A DNA stretch of 7,335 nucleotides from Casp-actino8 sp046082625 (GTDB lineage Bacteria > Actinomycetota > Acidimicrobiia > Acidimicrobiales > Ilumatobacteraceae): NCBI GenBank assembly GCA_046082625.1, contig JBJTYE010000152.1, forward strand, positions 1-7,335, in the 5' to 3' direction. Shown here piece after piece: positions 1 through 5,123 of the stretch. Each line of letters opens with the position of its first letter. Within the stretch, counting starts at the first letter, position 1. The notes beneath the pieces were generated by a model, which saw only the letters and a program-made list of their open reading frames with translations, was not told the origin of the DNA and searched no databases. The position numbers and the translations under genes were made by a program.

Positions 1-2
1 CC

Positions 3-1022
3 GGAATCGACGTCCCGCGGGTGTCCGAATGGCTCGAAGCCAACATCGCGGGAACCAAGGGACCGTTCCGTTTCGATGTCATCGCCGGCGGTCATTCGAA
101 TCTGACGTTTCGGGTGACCGACTCCGCCGGTCGCGATCTCGTCCTGCGTCGCCCTCCCCTCGGCCACGTGCTCGCCAGCGCCCACGACATGCACCGCGAG
201 CACCGCATCATCGCCGCCCTCCGGGACACGCCGGTCCCCGTCGCTCCGGCGCTCGGACTCTGCACGGACGATTCCGTCAACGGAGCACCGTTCTACGTGA
301 TGGACTTCGTTCCGGGTTTGGTGATCCGCGATCGCGAGAGTGCCGAGCGTCAACTTACCCCGGAAGCACGGCGGCGGGCGAGTGAATCCATCGTCGACAC
401 CATGGCTGCGATTCATGCCGTGCAACCGGCCGCCGTGGGACTGGACGACCTCGGACGCCACGAGGGATACATCGCCCGGCAGCTCAAGCGATGGTACGGA
501 CAGTGGAACCAGCAGAAGACTCGCGAACTCCCCAGTGTCGACCGGGTCCACGACGAGTTGCTGGGGCGAATCCCGGACCAGGGTCCGGCGACCTTGGTGC
601 ACGGCGACTACCGACTCGACAACTGCATGGTGGATCGAACGGGACGCGTCATTGCGGTGCTGGATTGGGAGATCTGTACGCTCGGGGATCCCATGGCGGA
701 CCTCGGAATGCTGATGGTCTATTGGACGGGTCCGGGTGACGAACTCTCGGCGTGGACCGGCCAGGCCTGTACTGCACCGGGCTTTCTCGACCGATCCGAC
801 ATGGCCGAGCGATACGCCGCCGTGAGCGGGCGAGACGTCTCGCAGTTGGACTTCTACGTGAACTTTGCCTACTGGAAGCTCGTCTGCATCCTGGAAGGGG
901 TCTACGCGCGCTATCTCGGCGGTGCCCTCGGCCAGCGCGATCCCGCAGAGCTCGAGCCGTTCAACGCTCAGGTCATCGGAGCGGCCGCCAAGGCCGAAGA
1001 CATGCTCGGACGCCTGCCATGA
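3..1022 (+). CDS. Phosphotransferase family protein (ACAD10/ACAD11 N-terminal, APH-like kinase fold), 5' partial
   Basis: Probable small-molecule kinase of the aminoglycoside-phosphotransferase/choline-kinase fold, in the subgroup resembling the N-terminal domain of ACAD10/ACAD11. ACAD11-type kinases phosphorylate 4-hydroxyacyl-CoAs during hydroxy-fatty-acid breakdown; the substrate here is inferred. Counting the GTG at 21 as residue 1, the N-lobe has GGHSNLTFRV (23-32) and an LVLRRPP strand, with Arg where many kinases have Lys. The catalytic loop HGDYRLDN (194-201) gives the Asp base D196 and N201. The metal-binding DWE (215-217) is followed by TLGDPMADLG. All key residues are present. The reading frame is open to the window edge, and the residues before the GTG (GIDVPR) look like the usual start of this family, so the true start is probably upstream; no ribosome binding site precedes the GTG. 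The 3' end overlaps the PAC2 gene by ATGA, implying translational coupling. The fold is secure; the acyl-CoA substrate is not. Confidence 0.88.
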   Translation, partial: GIDVPRVSEWLEANIAGTKGPFRFDVIAGGHSNLTFRVTDSAGRDLVLRRPPLGHVLASAHDMHREHRIIAALRDTPVPVAPALGLCTDDSVNGAPFYVMDFVPGLVIRDRESAERQLTPEARRRASESIVDTMAAIHAVQPAAVGLDDLGRHEGYIARQLKRWYGQWNQQKTRELPSVDRVHDELLGRIPDQGPATLVHGDYRLDNCMVDRTGRVIAVLDWEICTLGDPMADLGMLMVYWTGPGDELSAWTGQACTAPGFLDRSDMAERYAAVSGRDVSQLDFYVNFAYWKLVCILEGVYARYLGGALGQRDPAELEPFNAQVIGAAAKAEDMLGRLP

Positions 1023-1924
1023 CCGATTCCATCCGCGACGTCGAGTTGCATGGTCCGCTGCCCCGCCTCGATTCGCCGATTCTGATCGTCATGCTGCAGG
1101 GCTGGATCGATGCCGCCGGGGCCGCCAATGACGCCATGACGGCCATTGAGGGCCAGATGGATCCCCTGCCGCTGGCCACTTTCGACCCCGATGTATTCAT
1201 GGACTATCGCGCCCGTCGTCCGACCATGGAGATCCGCGACGGCCGCAACAACGGGATCGACTGGCCGTCGATCGATCTGTATTGCGGCAGGGACCGACGC
1301 GGTCGCGACGTCGTCATCCTGCGCGGCCACGAACCGGACTCGGCGTGGAATCGTTTCGCCGCCGCCGTTCGCACCTTGGCCATCGACCTCGGCGTGCAGA
1401 TGATGGTGGGGATGGGCGCCTATCCCTTCCCCACCCCTCACACGCGGCCGAGCAAACTCTCGTGCACCACACCGACTCTCGACTTGTTGGCCAAGGTTCC
1501 CTTCGTCCGCAGCACCGTGGACGTCCCCGCAGGAATGACCGCCGTTCTCGAACAAGTTCTGCACGACAGCGGCATCCCCTCCATCAGCATCTGGGCCCAG
1601 GTGCCGCAATACCTGCCGGGGATGACGTATCCCGCGGCGTCTCGGGCATTGCTGGAAGGGCTGCAGGCCGTCGCCTCCGTGCACTTCGACACCGAGGCCC
1701 TGGAGCACGAAGCGGTCATCCAGTGCGAACGACTCAACCGCCTGGTGGCGCGCAACAGCGAGCATGCCGAAATGGTGGCCAAGCTCGAAGTCGCCTACGA
1801 CTCCCTCAACGCCCCTGCGAGCCGTCCGGCCATTTCCCCCATGAGTGAGAGCGATCTCCCCTCGGCCGACGAACTGGCGGCCGAGTTGGAGGCTTTCCTG
1901 CGAGACGCCAACCCTGAGATCTGA
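1019..1924 (+). CDS. PAC2 family protein (proteasome assembly chaperone 2-like)
   Basis: A 301-residue protein of the PAC2/COG2047-like family, whose eukaryotic members help assemble the proteasome alpha ring. Actinobacterial members such as Rv2125 of Mycobacterium tuberculosis share the fold, but their role is not settled. Family signatures are the N-terminal MLQGWIDAAGAAND (25-38), FDPDVFMDYRARRP (55-68), a LRGHEPDSAW segment (101-110) and VGMGAYPFPTPHTRP (130-144). The C-terminal tail ends in LPSADELAAELEAFLRD (280-296), typical of actinobacterial members. The ATG is chosen because it overlaps the previous stop (ATGA) and because family homology begins right after it. The same frame is open upstream to 752, but that part only shadows the kinase gene. 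It has no membrane segment and is presumably cytosolic. It is sandwiched between a kinase and a probable F420 enzyme; no proteasome genes are in view. Family assignment is firm; function is unknown. Confidence 0.9.
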   Translation: MTDSIRDVELHGPLPRLDSPILIVMLQGWIDAAGAANDAMTAIEGQMDPLPLATFDPDVFMDYRARRPTMEIRDGRNNGIDWPSIDLYCGRDRRGRDVVILRGHEPDSAWNRFAAAVRTLAIDLGVQMMVGMGAYPFPTPHTRPSKLSCTTPTLDLLAKVPFVRSTVDVPAGMTAVLEQVLHDSGIPSISIWAQVPQYLPGMTYPAASRALLEGLQAVASVHFDTEALEHEAVIQCERLNRLVARNSEHAEMVAKLEVAYDSLNAPASRPAISPMSESDLPSADELAAELEAFLRDANPEI

Positions 1925-1926
1925 CG

Positions 1927-1933
1927 AAAGGAG
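1927..1933 (+). promoter_or_regulatory. Shine-Dalgarno of the F420-dependent oxidoreductase
   Basis: AAAGGAG lies six bases before the ATG at 1940, inside the 15-base gap after the PAC2 stop. It fixes the oxidoreductase start and shows that this gene can be translated independently of the coupled pair upstream. Confidence 0.8.
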
Positions 1934-1939
1934 CCGATC

Positions 1940-2959
1940 ATGAAAGTCGATGGAGGGATCAGCCTCGATCTGGACGCCACCGTGGCCTCGGCCAAGGATG
2001 CCGAAGCGGCTGGATATTCGGGAGCATGGACAGCCGAGACCAACCACGATCCGTTCCTGCCCTTGCTGCTGGCAGCCGAACACACCGAGCGGATCGAACT
2101 CGGCACGTCGATCGCCGTGGCCTTCGCACGTAGCCCGATGACCCTGGCCAATACTGCTTGGGACCTCCAGGCGTACTCCAAGGGACGTTTCGTCCTCGGT
2201 CTCGGGAGCCAGATCAAGCCGCACATCACCAAGCGTTTCAGCATGCCCTGGAGCAAACCAGCGGCGCGGATGCGCGAAATGGTCCTGGCCATTCGCGCCA
2301 TCTGGGACACATGGTCGACCGGCGCTCCCCTGCAATTCCGCGGCGAGTTCTACACCCACACGCTGATGACTCCGTTCTTCACTCCGGCTGCCTCCGATCT
2401 GGCCGGCTTCGGCCCGCCGAAGATCTTTCTCGCCGGTGTGGGCGAGCTCATGACCGAAGTGGCCGGAGAAGTCTGCGACGGTTTCATCTGCCATGGCTTC
2501 ACCACCGAGAAGTACCTGCGCGAGGTCACCATCCCGGCTCTCGCCCGCGGACGAGCCAAAGCCGGCAAGACCATGGATGGTTTCGAGATCGTGGGACCGA
2601 GTTTCGTGGTCACCGGCAATACGGCCGAAGAACTCGAGCGGGCCGCCGCGGGCACCCGTCAGCAGATCGCCTTCTACGGTTCGACCCCGGCCTACCGGCC
2701 GGTGCTGGACCTGCACGGCTGGGGCGACCTGCAAGACCGCTTGAACGTTCTCTCAAAGCAAGGACAGTGGTCCGAAATGGGCACCCTGATCACCGACGAG
2801 GTGCTCGAGACCTTCGCCGTGGTCGGCGAACCCGAGCAGATCGCTCCGGAGTTGACCAAGAGATACGGAGACATCATCCAGCGCATTTCCTTCTACGCCC
2901 CCTACAAGAGCGATCCCGAACGCTGGGGCAAGGTTCTCGCGGCGTTGCGTTCGGCCTGA
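1940..2959 (+). CDS. TIGR03617-type LLM class F420-dependent oxidoreductase
   Basis: A 339-residue luciferase-like monooxygenase-fold protein, matching the actinobacterial TIGR03617 (MSMEG_2256-like) family predicted to use coenzyme F420. These are cytosolic TIM-barrel enzymes that transfer hydride to or from small molecules; the substrate of this subfamily is unknown to me. Visible signatures are the N-terminal MKVDGGI, WTAETNHDPFLPL (30-42), RIELGTSIAVAFARSPM (51-67), GRFVLGLGSQIKPHI (82-96) and GAPLQFRGEFYTHTLMTPFF (128-147). Further on come the glycine-rich PPKIFLAGVGELMTEVAGEVCDG region (159-181) and a VVGEPEQI segment near the C terminus (294-301) that recurs in LLM enzymes. Length is normal for the family. 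It starts at an ATG with a clear AAAGGAG site. It follows PAC2 by 15 bases, so it is probably in the same transcript. F420 use is inferred from the family; FMN use cannot be excluded from sequence alone. Confidence 0.92.
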   Translation: MKVDGGISLDLDATVASAKDAEAAGYSGAWTAETNHDPFLPLLLAAEHTERIELGTSIAVAFARSPMTLANTAWDLQAYSKGRFVLGLGSQIKPHITKRFSMPWSKPAARMREMVLAIRAIWDTWSTGAPLQFRGEFYTHTLMTPFFTPAASDLAGFGPPKIFLAGVGELMTEVAGEVCDGFICHGFTTEKYLREVTIPALARGRAKAGKTMDGFEIVGPSFVVTGNTAEELERAAAGTRQQIAFYGSTPAYRPVLDLHGWGDLQDRLNVLSKQGQWSEMGTLITDEVLETFAVVGEPEQIAPELTKRYGDIIQRISFYAPYKSDPERWGKVLAALRSA

Positions 2960-3036
2960 TTCCAGACTTCGACTGGCTTCGCTCCCCGGCCTTCCACGCA
3001 GGCAACTGTCGGAGTACACATCGGCTCTCGCTTTCC

Positions 3037-3043
3037 GAGGAGG
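3037..3043 (+). promoter_or_regulatory. Strong Shine-Dalgarno before the 73-codon ORF
   Basis: GAGGAGG, five bases before the ATG at 3049, closely matches the 16S anti-Shine-Dalgarno. It is the best ribosome binding site in the window and the main reason for calling a small gene here. Confidence 0.65.
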
Positions 3044-3048
3044 ACCCG

Positions 3049-3270
3049 ATGCACACGATGTTCCCGACGCCGATATCGGCGACAGCCGACCGGAGATGCC
3101 ACTTGTATCAACGATCCGTCGGTCTCGTGACCGTCCTGGTCGTGCTCTGGACGCTGAACGTCACCCGCATCGACCGAACGGCCGTCGACAACGATGAATC
3201 ACGGCGATCATTCCTGGATCTGCGGGACATCGCGACTCGGGCCGCGATGATCGGTGAGTCAACCTCCTGA
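3049..3270 (+). CDS. Small hypothetical protein with one predicted membrane segment (73 aa)
   Basis: I do not recognise this protein. It has 73 residues beginning MHTMFPTPIS. A polar, basic stretch (RRCHLYQR, 16-23) is followed by a hydrophobic run of about 15 residues (GLVTVLVVLWTLNV, 25-38), then a charged tail rich in Arg and Asp (RIDRTAVDNDESRR, 40-53) ending in a possible short helix (FLDLRDIATRAAMI, 55-68). This suggests a single-span membrane protein or signal anchor, though the hydrophobic run is short. The ATG is supported by GAGGAGG five bases upstream. Most codons end in G or C as in the neighbours, with a few unusual ones (ATA, ACA, AGA) among the first 16. The same frame stays open back to 2158 inside the oxidoreductase gene, but that part is only a shadow. 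It lies 89 bases after the oxidoreductase, same strand, and its last 12 bases overlap the convergent ligase gene. Without homologues it could still be a chance ORF. Confidence 0.5.
   Translation: MHTMFPTPISATADRRCHLYQRSVGLVTVLVVLWTLNVTRIDRTAVDNDESRRSFLDLRDIATRAAMIGESTS
3228..3249 (-). terminator. Possible hairpin terminator of the ligase gene
   Basis: On the minus strand, CATCGCG and CGCGATG form a perfect 7-bp inverted repeat around an 8-base loop, starting nine bases after the ligase stop codon. There is no U-tract, but actinobacterial intrinsic terminators often lack one. It also lies within the coding part of the small plus-strand ORF, which weakens the case. No other hairpin separates the two convergent genes. 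Confidence 0.3.
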
Positions 3271-4983
3271 GACGACGTCGAGTTCTCCGGCCAGGTACGA
3301 CTCTCGACATTTGGCCCGCTGCAACTTGCCACTGCTGGTCTTGGGCAGAGTTCCGGGACGAACCAGCATCACGTCTCTGGGCGGAAGGCCCGAGACCTCG
3401 AGTGCCGACGAGTGCACGGCGTGCCGGACCGCATCCGGATCATCGGACTTGACCTCGGCCACCACCACCACCGATTCCTTGCCCTTGTATCCCTCGACTC
3501 CGAAGGCGATCACGTTGCCGGCGCGAACACCTTCGACTCGACCAACGGCGCGTTCGATGTCTTCGGGGAAGACGTTGCGTCCGCCGACGATGATCACGTC
3601 CTTGATCCGGCCGCAGATCACCAGTTCACCGTCGACGAGGTACGCCAGATCACCGGTGCAGAGCCAGCCCTCGTGGAACATGTCCCGGGTGGCATCGGGT
3701 CTCTTGAAGTACCCGGGCGTCACACTGGTGCCCTTCAAGAGCAATTCGCCGACATGACGTTCGGGAAGTGATTCCCGAGTCTGCGGATCCACCACCTTCA
3801 TGTCGAGCCCCGGAACCGCACGTCCCAGTAACGGAAGTCGCCGCACCGTGAGTTCGTCGTCACGACCGACCCCCTGCAGCGAGGTGTCGCCCGGGCCGAT
3901 GTCGGCGTCGATCGGTTTGGCGATCTTCTCGCTCTCCAAAGCCAATCGATCGACGTTGTCGCAGATCAATCCGCGGTGTCGCGGCGGGAAAGCGCCGCCG
4001 ATGGCCACTTCGGCCATGCCGAAAGCCGGAAAGATGCTGCCGGGTGAAAAGCCGAACGGGGAGGCCGCCGTCACGAAGGCTTCCACCGCCGCCGGATCCA
4101 CGGGTTCGGCTCCGGACAGCGCCAGTGTCAACGACGACAGATCGATACCGTTCATCCGCTTCAGGGCTCTGGTGGCGAGGACCCAGGCGAAGTTGGGCCC
4201 GGCGGTGGCGGTTCCCTTCCAATCGCTGATCCACTGCATCCATTGACCCGGATGGGCCATGAAATCCTGCGGACCGGCCTGCACCAGGTCGACTCCGGTC
4301 AGCATCGGCACCGACAGGAAGCCCACCAGTCCCATGTCGTGGTACAGAGGCAGCCACGAGACCATGACCTCACCCGGTCCCAGTTGAGCCGCCTCACAAC
4401 AGGCATCCACGTTGGCGAGCAACACGCGCTCGGGGATCATCACACCTTTGGGTTCGGACGTCGAGCCACTGGTGTACTGCAGGATCACCAGCCGCTCCGG
4501 ATCGGTGGGCGGAGCTTCCCAGGTCTCCCCCGACAGATTCCGACTCTCAGCGGACAGCGCTGACAGGGTGATCATCGGCGGATCTCCAGGTGCCGGCTGG
4601 TAGAAGTCCACCAACTGATCGTCGATCACGATCAGGCGAGCCTCACCGTGGCGAATACGGGCTCTCGTTCCTTCGACGAAGGCTTCGAGCGACGCCATAC
4701 GCATCGGCAGAGGCAGAACCATGCTCGCCGCTCCGCTCAACCAGCAGCCGCGAATGGCGGTCATCAGCCCCCGACTCGTGGGGCCGAGCAAGGCCACGTG
4801 GTGTCCGGGCTCGATGCCACGCGCTTGGAGCGCGGCCGCCATGCGGCGGGACTCGTCATGGATCTGCTCCCACGGCAGAAATGCCGGCCCCTCGGCGGGG
4901 ATCACGCTGTGACCGACGAAGCGCACCCCGATGTCGGATGAAGCGGCCGCCTCCAGGCGTTCGATGACCGTTGGACTCACCAT
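3259..4983 (-). CDS. Fatty acyl-AMP ligase / long-chain fatty acyl-CoA ligase family protein
   Basis: A 574-residue ANL-superfamily adenylating enzyme. It activates a carboxylic acid, probably a fatty acid, with ATP to acyl-AMP, then releases it or hands it to CoA or an acyl carrier protein. Motifs in order (residue 1 at 4983): A3 phosphate loop YTSGSTSEPKG (170-180), WLPLYHDMGLVG (210-221) as in fatty acyl-AMP ligases, A5 FGMAE (321-325), A7 CTGD (442-445), the A8 hinge GRIKDVIIVGGRN (458-470), and A10 PKTSSGK with catalytic K553. All catalytic motifs are intact. The stretch after FGMAE (about 326-395) has the layout of fatty acyl-AMP ligases, including a candidate family insertion, but I cannot separate this from a CoA ligase with certainty. 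The ATG at 4983 is preferred because AGGAG lies six bases upstream; an in-frame ATG at 5004 has only a weak GGAAG. No polyketide or carrier-protein gene adjoins it. It is divergent from leuS and convergent with the small ORF. Confidence 0.88.
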   Translation of the reverse strand: MVSPTVIERLEAAASSDIGVRFVGHSVIPAEGPAFLPWEQIHDESRRMAAALQARGIEPGHHVALLGPTSRGLMTAIRGCWLSGAASMVLPLPMRMASLEAFVEGTRARIRHGEARLIVIDDQLVDFYQPAPGDPPMITLSALSAESRNLSGETWEAPPTDPERLVILQYTSGSTSEPKGVMIPERVLLANVDACCEAAQLGPGEVMVSWLPLYHDMGLVGFLSVPMLTGVDLVQAGPQDFMAHPGQWMQWISDWKGTATAGPNFAWVLATRALKRMNGIDLSSLTLALSGAEPVDPAAVEAFVTAASPFGFSPGSIFPAFGMAEVAIGGAFPPRHRGLICDNVDRLALESEKIAKPIDADIGPGDTSLQGVGRDDELTVRRLPLLGRAVPGLDMKVVDPQTRESLPERHVGELLLKGTSVTPGYFKRPDATRDMFHEGWLCTGDLAYLVDGELVICGRIKDVIIVGGRNVFPEDIERAVGRVEGVRAGNVIAFGVEGYKGKESVVVVAEVKSDDPDAVRHAVHSSALEVSGLPPRDVMLVRPGTLPKTSSGKLQRAKCRESYLAGELDVVSGG

Positions 4984-4989
4984 TGCCGA

Positions 4990-4994
4990 CTCCT
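4990..4994 (-). promoter_or_regulatory. Shine-Dalgarno deciding the ligase start
   Basis: Read on the minus strand, AGGAG is followed by six bases (TCGGCA) and then ATG at 4983. This site sits between the two in-frame ATGs and favours the inner one, shortening the protein by seven residues compared with the start at 5004. Confidence 0.65.
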
Positions 4995-5049
4995 GGGTGA
5001 CCATTCGTACTTCCGGACGAGACCGCTGGCGCGGAGTCGTGCCGAGGCG

Positions 5050-5055
5050 AACCTA
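5050..5055 (-). promoter_or_regulatory. Candidate -10 box for the ligase gene
   Basis: TAGGTT on the minus strand fits the actinobacterial TAnnnT -10 pattern and would give a leader of roughly 60 bases before the ATG at 4983. No convincing -35 lies at the right distance. A TCGACA hexamer (5066-5061) is only five bases upstream, too close to pair with it. Weak call. Confidence 0.25.
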
Positions 5056-5081
5056 GTGGGTGTCGACGGAGGTCTCCCACT
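5055..5081. repeat. Short inverted repeat in the divergent promoter region
   Basis: AGTGGG (5055-5060) and CCCACT (5076-5081) are inverted copies separated by 15 bases. They lie between the candidate promoters of the ligase and leuS, touching the ligase -10 box. This could be a regulator site, but arms of six bases can easily occur by chance in such GC-rich DNA. Confidence 0.25.
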
Positions 5082-5111
5082 CGATCCTGCGGACCCCCTG
5101 GACCCACCCGT

Positions 5112-5117
5112 TACCCT
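5112..5117 (+). promoter_or_regulatory. Candidate -10 box of a leaderless leuS promoter
   Basis: TACCCT matches TAnnnT and ends six bases before the leuS ATG, so transcription would begin at or within a base or two of the start codon. There is no Shine-Dalgarno before this ATG or before the next in-frame ATG (5157), as expected for a leaderless mRNA, which is common in actinobacteria. A -35 is poor: CGGACC at 5090-5095 shares only the GAC core with TTGACA, at 16-base spacing. Confidence 0.45.
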
Positions 5118-5123
5118 GGCCGA

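Noticed and set aside
752..1018. Upstream extension of the PAC2 frame to an ATG at 752
   Set aside because: The extra 89 residues are an Arg-rich shadow of the kinase gene. PAC2 homology starts right after the ATG at 1019.
968..2734. A 588-codon open frame on the minus strand, antisense to the PAC2 and oxidoreductase genes
   Set aside because: Its length is an effect of GC-rich codon structure on the opposite strand. The translation is low-complexity, rich in Gly, Arg and His, with no recognisable domain, and it lies opposite two clearly homologous genes.
2158..3048. Open plus-strand frame running from inside the oxidoreductase gene into the 73-codon ORF
   Set aside because: The part before 3049 is an Arg/Pro/His-rich shadow of the oxidoreductase in another frame. 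Only the segment after the strong ribosome binding site looks like a gene.
3069..3080. Perfect 12-base palindrome GCCGATATCGGC
   Set aside because: A palindrome of this length is expected once or twice by chance in a window of this size. It lies in the coding part of the small ORF, with no second copy that I noticed.
3262..3268. AGGAGG-like sequence at the very end of the ligase gene on the minus strand, as a possible ribosome binding site for another minus-strand gene
   Set aside because: No ATG or GTG follows at a suitable distance on that strand. It is just the Ser-Gly-Gly end of the ligase.
5005..5123. T-box leader or leucine attenuator upstream of leuS
   Set aside because: The region is too short. 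It lacks the conserved T-box antiterminator bulge sequence and any Leu-codon-rich leader peptide, and the -10 box sits right at the ATG.
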